Shown here one piece after another: positions 42,332 to 51,114 of a stretch of 64,000 nt of DNA. The stretch spans positions 1-64,000 of the forward strand of contig NZ_JAFCJZ010000004.1 in the NCBI RefSeq assembly GCF_018130765.1. Direction: 5' to 3'. The notes beneath the pieces were generated by a model, which had not been told where the DNA came from, ran no database searches, and saw only the letters and a list, made by a program, of their open reading frames with translations. Position 1 is the stretch's first letter; the number at the start of each line of letters is the position of its first letter. A program made the translations under genes and the position numbers. Source of the DNA: Bradyrhizobium iriomotense (lineage in GTDB: Bacteria > Pseudomonadota > Alphaproteobacteria > Rhizobiales > Xanthobacteraceae).

Positions 42332-43117
42332 TCAGGTTGTCGGGCTGATCAAGAACTTGAAGCCGTATTTTTCCAAAATGGTCTTGGCCGCGGTCGAGCG
42401 CAGGAAGGCGAGATAGTCGTTCGTCTCGCCCTTCGCGGTCGTGGTCGCCGCGACCGGATAGATGATCGCAGGATGCGAATCCGCCGGGAAGGTGCCGACG
42501 ATCTTCACGCCGGGCTCGACCTTGGCGTCGGTGGAATAGACGATGCCGAGATTGGCCTCGCCGCGGGCGACCAGCGTTAGCGCGGCGCGCACGCTCTCGG
42601 CCATGGCGAATTTCGGCTCGGCGGCCTGCCAGGCGCCGAGCTTTTCCAGGGCGGCCTTGGCGTATTTGCCAACCGGCACCGACTTGACGTCGCCGGTTGC
42701 GATCCTGCCGTCGCCGGCGAGCTTGGCGAGGTCGAAGCCCTGCGCGATCGTGACGTTGTCGATCTTGGAATCCTTCGGCGCGATCAGCACGATGCTGTTG
42801 CCGAGCAGGTTGACTCGGGAAGGCTCGTTGATGGTCTTCTTGGAGACCGCGTAATCCATCCAGTCGGTATCGGCGGAGACGAACACGTCGGCCGGCGCGC
42901 CCTGCTCGATCTGCTTGGCCAGCACCGAGCTTGCGGCATAGCTGACGCTGAACTTCACGCCGGTCTTGGCGGTGTAGGCGGCGTCGATCTCGTCCAGCGC
43001 GTTCTTCATCGAGGCGGCGGCGAACACGGTGATGGTCTTGTCCTCGGCGCTGGCAGGCGAAAGGCTCGCGCCCGCGAGGAGGACGAAAGCGGTGAAAAGT
43101 CCAGTGATGCGAAACAT
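42332..43117 (-). CDS. modA: molybdate-binding periplasmic protein
   Basis: 261 residues with a signal peptide ending SPASA. The ligand-binding starts are ITVFAAASMKNALDEI (ModA signature, near 29) and GAPADVFVSADTDWMD (near 75); VARGEANLGIVYSTDA (near 180) completes the fold. It captures molybdate or tungstate for the ModBC importer, needed for molybdoenzymes such as nitrate reductase and nitrogenase. GGAG lies about eight bases before the ATG. I found no clear ModE-type palindrome in the 43118-43310 gap. Confidence 0.93.
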   Translation of the reverse strand: MFRITGLFTAFVLLAGASLSPASAEDKTITVFAAASMKNALDEIDAAYTAKTGVKFSVSYAASSVLAKQIEQGAPADVFVSADTDWMDYAVSKKTINEPSRVNLLGNSIVLIAPKDSKIDNVTIAQGFDLAKLAGDGRIATGDVKSVPVGKYAKAALEKLGAWQAAEPKFAMAESVRAALTLVARGEANLGIVYSTDAKVEPGVKIVGTFPADSHPAIIYPVAATTTAKGETNDYLAFLRSTAAKTILEKYGFKFLISPTT

Positions 43118-43310
43118 GGATAGCGCTCCGTGCGAGCTCGCATGCGCAATTGCGCACGCAAATCTGGCGTTGGGTTAAGTCGGGTCGCGACGGGCGGAAG
43201 CGCTGTTCCACGGGTCCTTGCGACGGCTTACGGCCGGCAGGGAGATCGCAGTGCAAACATAGCAGGCCGGCGCCTCAGGTCAAAGGCGACCGTTTGACCG
43301 ACAAAGGGGG

Positions 43311-43814
43311 CTATTGCGCCGGCAGGATCGCGATCGACAGCGCATTATCCCTGGCGCCGCTGACCTGGAGGACAAGCGGCTGCGCCGACAGCTCGTATTT
43401 CATGGTCTTGCGGATGCCCTCGCAATCCGTCGCGCCGCTGAAGGCGACGGGCTTGAGGAAATGGCCATCCTGGACCACGTCGACCCAGGCCCCTGATGAC
43501 AGGCTGATCGTGTAGAGCCCGGCCTTCGGCGCCTTGATGCTGGTGAAGCCGGCAAAGGTGCCGTCCTTCGGCGCCCGCTCCGGCGGCGAGGGCAGTTTTG
43601 CTTCGCTCGGGGCGACCAGCCCGAGCGTGATGGTCGACGCGGGCAGGGCCGCCTGCTCGCTCCCCGAGGCGAGTTTTGCACGATCCGGCGCAGTCAGCGC
43701 GGCGCGCTCGCGCTCGATCGGCCATTTGAACTTGTCGCAACCGCTCGGCTCCTCGGCCGCGAGAGCAGAGGTCGCGCTGATCGTCAGCGCAGCAAGGATG
43801 GTGAGGACGCGCAT
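43311..43814 (-). CDS. exported protein of unknown function
   Basis: 167 residues: signal peptide ILAALTISATSALA, then a domain with two cysteines (GCDKFKWPIERERAAL; GATDCEGIRKTMKYE) and a beta-rich centre (APKAGLYTISLSSGAWVDVV). I do not recognise the family. An in-frame ATG at 43826 would add four residues; GGGA precedes the ATG at 43814. Confidence 0.7.
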   Translation of the reverse strand: MRVLTILAALTISATSALAAEEPSGCDKFKWPIERERAALTAPDRAKLASGSEQAALPASTITLGLVAPSEAKLPSPPERAPKDGTFAGFTSIKAPKAGLYTISLSSGAWVDVVQDGHFLKPVAFSGATDCEGIRKTMKYELSAQPLVLQVSGARDNALSIAILPAQ

Positions 43815-43999
43815 GTGAAGTCCCATCGTTGGCCACGCAAACGGCGCGAGGCGTGCGGTCAGGCTTGTTGAAAGATGGGATGCGCATCCCGGGATGCCGC
43901 GGGCTTACGGCACGGCGGCAGGACGATCCTAGCGCATTTGGATGGCACGAACCAACCAACGAGTTCGTCATCCGGGATTGGCGCGCCCCAATCACCACT

Positions 44000-44173
44000 G
44001 TCGTCCCGGACAAGCGTAGCTCTGGACAACGCGCAGCGTTGTCAGAGCGCAGCGCAGATCCGGGATCCATAGCCACAGGCGGGTGTGGTTACGGGGATTC
44101 GGAGTTACCAGCTCGCGCCACAACCACTTCCTGTGGTTATGGATCCCGGGTTCGCTTCGCGCCCCGGGACGAC
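44000..44173. repeat. nested palindromic intergenic repeat, copy F
   Basis: GTCGTCCCGGACAAGCGTAG on the left, closely matching copy B including the internal GACAACGCGCAGCGTTGTC hairpin, and GCGCCCCGGGACGAC on the right; inner arms GGGATCCATAGCCACAGG and CCTGTGGTTATGGATCCC. It lies in the 399-base gap between two minus-strand genes; the remaining 43815-43999 shows nothing else. Confidence 0.8.
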
Positions 44174-44213
44174 AGCCGGTGGGTGAGGCGGCTAGCTTAC
44201 CCTACCGCGTAAC

Positions 44214-45158
44214 TTACGGCTTCGCGTCGCCCGCATGCAGCACGGCCTTGCAGGCCGCCGGCATCTGCGCCAGCGTCATCGGCGGCTTGGGCTTCGGCGG
44301 CTCCGGCGGGGGCTTTGGATGCAGCACGGCGTCCGAGAACCAGTAGGCGAGGTCGGCGTCCTTGCAGCCTTCGTCCTCGGACTGTGACGGCTGGCCCTCG
44401 CAGTCGCCGGCGCCCGCGGGGCAGCGCATGCGGATGTGGAAGTGATAGTCGTGACCCCACCATGGCCTGATCTTCGACAGCCAGGAGCGGTCGCCTTTGG
44501 CCTCGCGGCACAGCGCCTTCTTGATCGCGGCATTGACGAAGATGCGTTGCACCGCCGGCTCCTGCGCCGCATCTCGCAGCACCAGCACGTGGGCAGGCGT
44601 GAACACCTTCGGATCGATGTCGAGCCGGTCCTGGCGCACCATCATCACCGCCGACATCTCCTCGCGCTCCTCGCGCGAGAGGCGGCGGTCCGGCATCGGC
44701 GTCAGCCAGATGTCGGCATCTAAGCCGATCTGGTGGCTGGCATGGCCCGATAGCGCCGGCCCGCCGCGCGGCTGGGCGATGTCGCCGACCAGGATGCCCG
44801 GCCAGCCCGCATCCTTGTGCGCCCTGGCCGCAAGCCGCTTGATCAGCGCGATCATGTCGGGATGGCCGAAATTGCGGTTACGCGACAGCCGCATCACCTG
44901 CCAATTGTCGCCGTTGAGCGGCATCTGCGCGGCGCCGCCGATGCAACCCTTGGTGTAGGAGCCGACGACATGCGCCGGCCCTTTCGAGGGCAGCAGCTTT
45001 CGCGCGAACAGTTCTTTGGCGCCGATACTGGGATCGTTGGGGTTGGCGAGCGGCGGCAGCGGCTTCGGGTTCACGCTCCCCTTGTCCTGGGCCAGCGCGC
45101 CGCCGGCGGCCAGGAGCGTTGTCAGAAGCAGGAGAGAGGCGAGGCGGCGGGGACTCAT
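44214..45158 (-). CDS. mepA: penicillin-insensitive murein endopeptidase
   Basis: 314 residues with a signal peptide (LLLLTTLLAAGGALAQ). The LAS-type zinc site is visible: ALSGHASHQIGLDADIW (His and Asp ligands, near residue 138-146) and WWGHDYHFHIRM (near 236). The enzyme cleaves D-Ala-meso-DAP cross-links in peptidoglycan. The six conserved cysteines of the family appear (C in KGCIGG, LCREA, RCPAG, DCEG, GCKD, ACKAV). A Pro-rich segment precedes the C-terminus. Another wall-enzyme gene, a broken L,D-transpeptidase, is divergent. Confidence 0.93.
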   Translation of the reverse strand: MSPRRLASLLLLTTLLAAGGALAQDKGSVNPKPLPPLANPNDPSIGAKELFARKLLPSKGPAHVVGSYTKGCIGGAAQMPLNGDNWQVMRLSRNRNFGHPDMIALIKRLAARAHKDAGWPGILVGDIAQPRGGPALSGHASHQIGLDADIWLTPMPDRRLSREEREEMSAVMMVRQDRLDIDPKVFTPAHVLVLRDAAQEPAVQRIFVNAAIKKALCREAKGDRSWLSKIRPWWGHDYHFHIRMRCPAGAGDCEGQPSQSEDEGCKDADLAYWFSDAVLHPKPPPEPPKPKPPMTLAQMPAACKAVLHAGDAKP

Positions 45159-45262
45159 GCTCGGTCGTTATAACCCAACACCGCGTCAGGGTTAAGAAAT
45201 TAGGCTTGTCGCGCGGGCGCCATCTCACGGCGTCTTTACAGCGGCTGGCTTCCGGCGACATC

Positions 45263-45721
45263 ATGCCCCCAAGGCTGAGAGTCTTTCATTATGACATTTT
45301 TCCGGCGCGGGCCGCCTTGGCTGCCTTTGTATTGGCACCGGTTCTCGCGACCCCGGGGCGGGCCGATCTCCGGGTCGACATCGACAAATCGTCCCAGCGC
45401 ATGTCGGTACGCGTCGACGGCGCGCCGCGCTACTCATGGCCGGTGTCGACGGGCCGCGGCGGCTACGGCACGCCGAGCGGCACTTTCCATCCGCAGGCGA
45501 TGATGCGGCGCTAATTCTCGCGCAAATACTACAATTCGCCGATGCCGCACGCGATCTTCTTCCACCACGGCTTCGCCATCCACGGCACCACCGACATCTC
45601 GCGCCTGGGTGGACCGGCCTCGCATGGCTGCATCAGGCTGCATCCCGCGCATGCGGCGACCCTTTTCGCACTGGTCCAGCGCGAGGGCGCGCGCAACACC
45701 ACGATCCGTATTTCGAACTAG
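45263..45721 (+). pseudogene. L,D-transpeptidase (YkuD) gene with an in-frame stop
   Basis: The frame reads an N-terminal hydrophobic segment (AALAAFVLAPVLATPGRA), the YkuD start (LRVDIDKSSQRMSVRVDG ... WPVSTGRGGYGTPSGTFHPQ) and then TAA at 45512-45514. The same frame continues with FSRKYYNSPMPHAIFF, AIHGT and the catalytic PASHGCIRLHP, ending at TAG (45721). The stop probably replaced TAT/TAC or TGG. Translation would end before the active-site Cys/His, so the product should be inactive. No frameshift is needed to restore it. A sequencing error is the main alternative. Confidence 0.85.
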
Positions 45722-46120
45722 GATCATTCGAAAGTCGCAGTTTTTTGCGCTGCCCGGCCGCATTTTTAACGGCGCGATAACCGTATCCTGCATTGACCAA
45801 AATTCGTGCGCGGAATGAGGGAACGCCGCGGCCCGCATGCAATCGCGCGCGATTTCGGAAATGATTCAAGCGCGCGCGTAATTTTGCGCCAGCCCGCCCC
45901 TTCGATCGCGACAGCGAAACAGGTTTGGTGCGTCCGTCCGCGTTTCTTGCGCCTCGCAAACAGGCAGAATTGCCGGTGAAGAGTCTGCGCTCCCGTGGCC
46001 GGGCCGGCGAAGATTACTTTTTTTTCAGACACTTGCCCCAGAACTTGCGGCCACAGGGCGCGACTGGGACATGTGACGTTGAGTTTGGGGTCTCGAAACC
46101 AAAAAAGGCGAAAGCGCAAC
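45722..46120. other. gene-free stretch between the L,D-transpeptidase pseudogene and the GGDEF-EAL gene
   Basis: About 400 bases. The frame of the GGDEF-EAL gene is open from 45995, so the last 126 bases could be its N-terminus, but they encode an Arg/Cys-rich sequence with little protein character. No repeat, RNA gene or confident promoter is visible. Confidence 0.35.
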
Positions 46121-48289
46121 GTGCTCGGTACGGCCGGCAGCCGGCCGCGCAAGCCGCGATTCGCGCGCGCCCCGCATCCGCCCGTTGAACACGCCGAGCT
46201 CGTGCAGAGCCGCGCGGAAGCCGAAGCTGCCATCACCGAGGCGCGCAAATCGCATGAGCGGCTGCGCCAGGCCGTCGATCTCTTGCCGCAGGGCATCGTG
46301 ATTCTCGACCCCGAAGGCCGCTACGTCCTCTGGAACAAGCAATACGCGTCGATCTACAGCAAGACCGCCGACCTGTTCGCCGAAGGCGCGCGTCTCGAGG
46401 ATACGTTGCGCGTCGGCGTCGCCCGCGGCGACTATCCGGAAGCCGCCGGCCACGAGGAAGAATGGATCGCGCAGCGGCTGAAGAAGCTCTACGAGCCCGG
46501 CAAGCGCCACGAGCAGACGCTGTCCGACGGCCGCGTCATCCTGATCGAGGAGCGCCGCACCGATGACGGCGGCGTGGTCGGCCTGCGCGTCGACATCACC
46601 GAGCTGAAGCAGCGCGAGGCCTCGTTCCGACTGCTGTTCGACGGCAATCCCGTTCCCATGATCATCTGCGCGCTCGACGACGAGCGCATCCTTGGCGTCA
46701 ACGACGCCGCGATCGCCCATTACGGCTACGGCCGCGGCGACTTCGAGAAGCTGACGATCAGAGCCTTGCAGGCCTTCGACAGCGAGCCGCCCTGGACCAT
46801 CGATGTGACCGGCGAGGAACAGGCCGGCCGCACCTGGAAGCATGTCAAGGCGGACGGCGGGCTGATCGACCTTGCGATCTATTCCCGCGAATTGACCTAT
46901 GCCGAGCGGCCGGCAGTGCTGCTCGCGCTGATGGACATCACCGAGCGCAAGCGCGCCGAGGCGCGGCTCGCCTTCATGGCGCAGCATGACGGGCTCACCG
47001 GCCTGCCCAACCGCAATCTGCTGCGCCAGCAGATCGACGAGATGCTGCTGCATACGCGCCGCAGCGCCGAGAAGCTCGCGGTGCTGATGCTGGGGCTGGA
47101 CAATTTCAAGGCGGTCAACGACACCCTGGGACACGCCGTCGGCGACAAGCTGCTGCGCGGTGTCGCCAAGCGGCTGCGCTCCACCTTGCGCGAAGAGGAC
47201 GCGCTGGCGCGTCTTAACTCCGACGAGTTCGCGATCGTGCAGAGCGGGTTGGCCCGGCCGGAAGATGCGGTGGGACTCGCAAAACGCTTGCTCGAGGCCA
47301 TCGCCGATCCTTATCTGCTCGACGGCCATTCCGTGGTGATCGGCGCCTCCATCGGCATCGCGATGGCGCCGGGCGACGGTGATGATTCCGAAAAACTGCT
47401 CAAGAACGCCGACATGGCGCTGTCGCGTGCCAAGCTGGATGCGCGCGGCACCTTCGCCTTCTTCGAGGCCGCGCTCGACGCCAAGGCGCAGAGCCGCCGC
47501 AAGATCGAGGTCGAGCTGCGCGATGCGATCCAGAACGATGTGCTGCGGCCGTACTATCAGCCGCTGATCGACCTCCAGAGCGGCCGCATCACCGGCTTCG
47601 AGGCGCTGGTGCGCTGGCCCCATGCCGAGCGCGGCATGGTCTCGCCGGCCGAGTTCATCCCGGTCGCGGAAGACACAGGCCTGATCAATCCGCTCGGCGG
47701 CCTGATGCTGCGCCGGGCGTGCCTAGATGCCGCGACCTGGCCGGACGACGTTCGCGTCGCCGTCAATCTGTCGCCGCTGCAGTTCCGCAGCGGCAACCTG
47801 CTCTCGATGGTGACGGACGCGCTGAAGCATTCCGGCCTGCCGCCGCGGCGGCTCGAGCTCGAGATCACCGAGACGCTGCTGCTCGAGAAGAGCGCCCAGG
47901 TGCTGGCGACGCTGCATGCGCTGCGCGCGCTCGGGGTGCGCATCTCGATGGACGATTTCGGCACCGGCTATTCCAGCCTCAGCTATTTGCGCAGCTTTCC
48001 CTTCGACAAGATCAAGATCGACCAGTCCTTCGTGCGCGACTTAGGGGCCAACCGCGAGGCCCAGGCGATCATCCGCTCCATCGTCAGCCTCGGCAAGGGC
48101 CTAGGGGTCACCATCACCGCCGAAGGCGTCGAGACAGAGGCCGAGCTGAGTTGCCTGCGCGCCGAAGGTTGCGACGAGGGCCAGGGTTTTCTGTTCAGCA
48201 AGGCCCGGCCGAATCTCGAGATCATCAGCCTGCTGCAGGCGCAGCGCGGTATCGATGGAGCGGACGAGGACGCCGCGTTGGTGGCGTGA
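46121..48289 (+). CDS. PAS-PAS-GGDEF-EAL protein, probable c-di-GMP phosphodiesterase
   Basis: 722 residues from a GTG at 46121 (AAGGCG upstream); an ATG at 45995 is in frame but its 42 residues look non-coding. Two PAS domains (about 45-155, LLPQGIVILDPEGRYVLWNK; about 165-285) are followed by a GGDEF domain (about 290-450) and an EAL domain (about 465-715). The GGDEF site is degenerate (RLNSDEFAIV instead of GGDEF), so cyclase activity is unlikely. The EAL site is intact: FEALVRW, VNLSP, ITETLLLE, MDDFGTGYSSL, KIDQSFV and TAEGVET. It should hydrolyse c-di-GMP under PAS control. No transmembrane segment is apparent. Confidence 0.9.
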   Translation: MLGTAGSRPRKPRFARAPHPPVEHAELVQSRAEAEAAITEARKSHERLRQAVDLLPQGIVILDPEGRYVLWNKQYASIYSKTADLFAEGARLEDTLRVGVARGDYPEAAGHEEEWIAQRLKKLYEPGKRHEQTLSDGRVILIEERRTDDGGVVGLRVDITELKQREASFRLLFDGNPVPMIICALDDERILGVNDAAIAHYGYGRGDFEKLTIRALQAFDSEPPWTIDVTGEEQAGRTWKHVKADGGLIDLAIYSRELTYAERPAVLLALMDITERKRAEARLAFMAQHDGLTGLPNRNLLRQQIDEMLLHTRRSAEKLAVLMLGLDNFKAVNDTLGHAVGDKLLRGVAKRLRSTLREEDALARLNSDEFAIVQSGLARPEDAVGLAKRLLEAIADPYLLDGHSVVIGASIGIAMAPGDGDDSEKLLKNADMALSRAKLDARGTFAFFEAALDAKAQSRRKIEVELRDAIQNDVLRPYYQPLIDLQSGRITGFEALVRWPHAERGMVSPAEFIPVAEDTGLINPLGGLMLRRACLDAATWPDDVRVAVNLSPLQFRSGNLLSMVTDALKHSGLPPRRLELEITETLLLEKSAQVLATLHALRALGVRISMDDFGTGYSSLSYLRSFPFDKIKIDQSFVRDLGANREAQAIIRSIVSLGKGLGVTITAEGVETEAELSCLRAEGCDEGQGFLFSKARPNLEIISLLQAQRGIDGADEDAALVA

Positions 48290-48327
48290 GCTGATACTGA
48301 CGTAAGGGACGCGCCGCTCTCTCACTC

Positions 48328-48528
48328 CCTCGCCCCGTTCTTACGGGGAGAGGGTGGGGTGAGGGGCGTCTCCGCGAACTCCGTTCAAAGTGTGTGCGCG
48401 CGTTAATGCGTGTCGGATCGACCTTTGCTCCGATCGAAATCTCGCCTTGCCCCTCACCCGGATCGCACCGGACGATGCTGCGCATCGCCGGGGCGATCCG
48501 ACCTCTCCCCGCAAAGGGCGGGGAGAGG
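48328..48528. repeat. palindromic intergenic repeat of a second type
   Basis: The left half CTCGCCCCGTTCTTACGGGG then GAGAGGGTGGGGTGAGGGG; the right half CCCCTCACCCGGATC ... CCTCTCCCCGCAAAGGGCGG then GGAGAGG. Each half holds a hairpin and the halves pair with each other (GGGTGAGGGG/CCCCTCACCC). It lies between convergent genes and is unrelated to copies A-F. Confidence 0.68.
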
Positions 48529-48548
48529 TTCAGTGGGCCGCTTGCCTT

Positions 48549-49700
48549 TCAACCTTCCGCCAGAATCGCCTTCCCCACATCCTCATAATGCGTATCCCGC
48601 GCCTGGATCTGCTGGGCGATCGCATGCATGTCGCGGAAGCGCCGCTCGAAGGGCTGGCTGCGGAACACCGCGGTCGCGCCGGCCATGTGATAGGCAGTGT
48701 CGACCACCTTTGCCGACTGGTGGATGGTCCAGGTCGCCGCCAACCGGACCGCGTTGCGATGCGCCGCGCCGAATTCGCCGGTGGCGCCGAGATCGCGCCA
48801 CATCGCATTTGCCGTCGCATAGAGATAGGCGCGCGCAGCGCGCAGATCGCCCTCGGTGCGGCCGATCAGTCCCTGGACCGCCCCGTTGTCCCGCATGGCG
48901 CTGGCTGCCAGCGACTGATGCTTTGCGCGCGCGAGCGCAATGGCGGCGTTCAGCGTGGCACGCGCGAGGCCGAGCGAGACCGCGGCAAAGCCGAGACTGA
49001 ACGTCGAGCCCGTGCCGATCCTGTAGAGCGGCCCCGTCTCGCGCAGCGCGGATGACACGTCACGGAACGCGGTGAAGCGCTCGGGAATGAACAGGTCGGC
49101 CACCTCATAGGAGTCCGTGCCGGTGCCGGCGAGCCCGATCGCCTGCCACACGTCGTGCAAGGTCGCGTGCGCGACCGGAAACAGGATGGTGCGCACCTCC
49201 GGCGAGCCGTCGGCATTTTTGCGCGGCACGCCGTCCGCAGCTACGATGCGGACATGCGCTCCCAGCCAGCTCGCCTGCCGCGAGCCCGAGGCAAAATCCC
49301 AGCGCGCCGTGACGCGATAGCCGCCCTCGACCGCGCGCGCCTCGTGCGCGATCGCGCCCCAGGCGAGGACCCCGGGCGCGGCGTTGAAGATCTCTTGCGC
49401 GGTGTCGTGATCGAGCCAGGCTGCGATCATCGCGCAGACGCTGCATTGGCCGAGACACCAGGCCGCGGAGGCGTCCGCCTTCGCGATCTCCTCCAGCATC
49501 TGCATGAAGCTGTCGATCGGCGCCTCAGAGCCGCCGAGGCTCTGCGGCAGCAATGCGCGGTAGAGTCCGTTCTCGATGAGGGCGGAGACCACGGCCGGCG
49601 TCAGTCGCCGCGTCCGTTCGATCTCGTCGGCTTCGCCCGCGATCAGCGGCGCGAGCGCGCGAGCACGTTCGACCAGGCCAACGCCGGGAGTTGCGTTCAT
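48549..49700 (-). CDS. acyl-CoA dehydrogenase-fold flavoprotein (group D monooxygenase-like)
   Basis: 383 residues with the acyl-CoA dehydrogenase fold: N-terminal helices (LIENGLYRALLPQSLGGSEA), a central beta part (GYRVTARWDFASGSRQASWL) and C-terminal helices (TAYHMAGATAVFRSQPFERR). The pattern WDFASGSRQASW and the final HMAGATAVF are typical of flavin-dependent monooxygenases of the HsaA/DszC/HpaB-like group rather than true dehydrogenases; the catalytic Glu of dehydrogenases is not evident. The partner flavin reductase and the substrate are unknown. Confidence 0.82.
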   Translation of the reverse strand: MNATPGVGLVERARALAPLIAGEADEIERTRRLTPAVVSALIENGLYRALLPQSLGGSEAPIDSFMQMLEEIAKADASAAWCLGQCSVCAMIAAWLDHDTAQEIFNAAPGVLAWGAIAHEARAVEGGYRVTARWDFASGSRQASWLGAHVRIVAADGVPRKNADGSPEVRTILFPVAHATLHDVWQAIGLAGTGTDSYEVADLFIPERFTAFRDVSSALRETGPLYRIGTGSTFSLGFAAVSLGLARATLNAAIALARAKHQSLAASAMRDNGAVQGLIGRTEGDLRAARAYLYATANAMWRDLGATGEFGAAHRNAVRLAATWTIHQSAKVVDTAYHMAGATAVFRSQPFERRFRDMHAIAQQIQARDTHYEDVGKAILAEG

Positions 49701-49938
49701 GCGCGTTTCCTCGCCCCTTCTGCTGTGAGCGGTAGAGGCGCGGATGGTGGTCTATTTGGCCGAGAGGATCAAGACAGGGGAATGGCGGGCATTCCGGCTC
49801 GCACCAGATTGTGCGCCCCGGAATGACCGTTCCATTCTCGCCGTCCACTCAGTGCGGCCATGAAGGCGTCCTGCGGATGTCGGCCTTTCCGAACTGCCGC
49901 ACCTCCTCCTTGTCCTCGCAGACCGGCAGAGGTCGGGA

Positions 49939-50181
49939 CTACTTCTTGTCGCCCATGTGGTGAGGCGACGACGTGCCGGGGCCGCCGGTGTAATGATGAC
50001 CGCCTGACGCCTTCGTCGAGGCACCGGTCGTTTCTTTCTTGCCCATGTGGTGAGGGACTTCCGTCTTCGGCCCGCCGCTGTAGTGGTGGCCGCTCTTTTC
50101 CTTGTCCGTGGTCTGAGCCATCGCCGGCGCGGCCAACAGGCAAGCGACGCCAACCGCGGCCAAGAGCTTCTTCGTGATCAT
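49939..50181 (-). CDS. small exported His-rich protein with a duplicated motif
   Basis: 80 residues: signal peptide ending PAMAQ, then two copies of a 20-residue motif: GHHYSGGPKTEVPHHMGKK (about 31-49) and GHHYTGGPGTSSPHHMGDKK (about 61-80). The HH...HHM pairs suggest binding of Cu, Ni or Zn, but this is inference. GGGGAGAG lies six bases before the ATG. It is divergent from a Met-rich Spy-like gene, sharing the promoter region with a FixK-type box. Confidence 0.75.
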   Translation of the reverse strand: MITKKLLAAVGVACLLAAPAMAQTTDKEKSGHHYSGGPKTEVPHHMGKKETTGASTKASGGHHYTGGPGTSSPHHMGDKK

Positions 50182-50292
50182 GTCCGCTCTCCCCGGATTG
50201 TGAAAACGGCATCATAAGAGGCAGTGGAAGGTTCCGTTTTGAGGAATCTCAAGCAACGAACTTTCGCGATTCCCCTGCGACTGCGGCTTTCT

Positions 50293-50306
50293 TTGACCTC
50301 GGTCAA
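50293..50306. promoter_or_regulatory. FixK/FNR-type box in the His-rich/Spy-like divergent region
   Basis: TTGACCTCGGTCAA is a perfect palindrome fitting TTGA-N6-TCAA. It lies 60 bases upstream of the Spy-like gene start (50366) and 112 bases from the His-rich gene, suiting oxygen-dependent activation of the former. Confidence 0.6.
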
Positions 50307-50365
50307 TTCGCTTGTGGAGGGCGGTCGTCATTATGGTTCAGATGCGGAATCTCAGGAGAACCAAG

Positions 50366-51034
50366 ATGCGACGCACGGCGCTTGCGGCAGCCCTGCTGCT
50401 CACGGTCCTCGGTAACCCCTCGCTCGCGCAATCGCCTGCCGAGCACCAGGGCCATCATCCGGATCAGAAGGACGCTCCTGCGACCAATCCGGCCACGCCG
50501 CCGGACGCGCCGCGCAGCAGCGCCCCATCTCAGGGCACCCCATCCCAGGGCAAGATGGGCGGCGGCATGATGAACATGATGGGCGGCAACATGCCGATGC
50601 CCGACATGATGCGGATGATGGACATGATGCGTCAGTCCGGCGGTGACTGCATGGGCGGAATGGAAACGATCGACCATGTCGAAGGGCGGATCGCGTTTCT
50701 GCGGGTCGAACTCAAGATCACGGACGCTCAGGTGCCCGCCTGGAATGCCTTCGCCGACGTGTTGCGCGCGAACGCCAAGGCCCTCGGAGAGCTCCGCAGG
50801 TCGATGGCCGGTTCCGGATCCGAGAGCTTGGTGGATCGGCTGACCTCGCAGGAGAAATGGCTGTCAGCCCGGCTGGAGACCACCCGCGCGACGAGGTCCG
50901 CACTCACAAACCTCGTCGGCATCCTCTCCGACGAGCAGAAAAAGACCGCCGACGAATTACTCGCGCCGCAGATGGGCATGATGCCGATGATGCGAGGTGG
51001 CCGAATGGGCGGCATGCCGATGCAAGGCAGGTGA
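50366..51034 (+). CDS. Met-rich exported Spy/CpxP-like (LTXXQ) protein
   Basis: 222 residues. A signal peptide (ALAAALLLTVLGNPSLAQ) precedes a Pro/Ala/Gln linker and a striking methionine cluster (MGGGMMNMMGGNMPMPDMM, about 68-90), similar to Cu(I)-binding segments. A helical Spy/CpxP-like part follows (IDHVEGRIAFLRVELKITDA; VGILSDEQKKTADELL), ending in another Met-rich tail (MGMMPMMRGGRMGGMPMQ). Spy-like proteins act as periplasmic chaperones or metal-stress sensors. AGGAG eight bases upstream of 50366 fixes the start. A FixK-type box is 60 bases upstream. Confidence 0.82.
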   Translation: MRRTALAAALLLTVLGNPSLAQSPAEHQGHHPDQKDAPATNPATPPDAPRSSAPSQGTPSQGKMGGGMMNMMGGNMPMPDMMRMMDMMRQSGGDCMGGMETIDHVEGRIAFLRVELKITDAQVPAWNAFADVLRANAKALGELRRSMAGSGSESLVDRLTSQEKWLSARLETTRATRSALTNLVGILSDEQKKTADELLAPQMGMMPMMRGGRMGGMPMQGR

Positions 51035-51050
51035 GGACTCTGCCGGGACC

Positions 51051-51064
51051 TTGACGTGAATCAA
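51051..51064. promoter_or_regulatory. FixK/FNR-type box upstream of the DUF2933 gene
   Basis: TTGACGTGAATCAA fits TTGA-N6-TCAA. It lies 51 bases upstream of the ATG at 51115, so this ATG rather than the one at 51067 probably starts the gene. Confidence 0.6.
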
Positions 51065-51114
51065 CCATGATGATGGCCGCGCCGCTAGACTTTCAAGAGT
51101 CGCAGGAGCGTGTC

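Noticed and set aside
43118..43310. ModE box or molybdenum-cofactor riboswitch upstream of modA
   Set aside because: No ATCGCTATATA-type palindrome and no convincing conserved RNA structure could be recognised.
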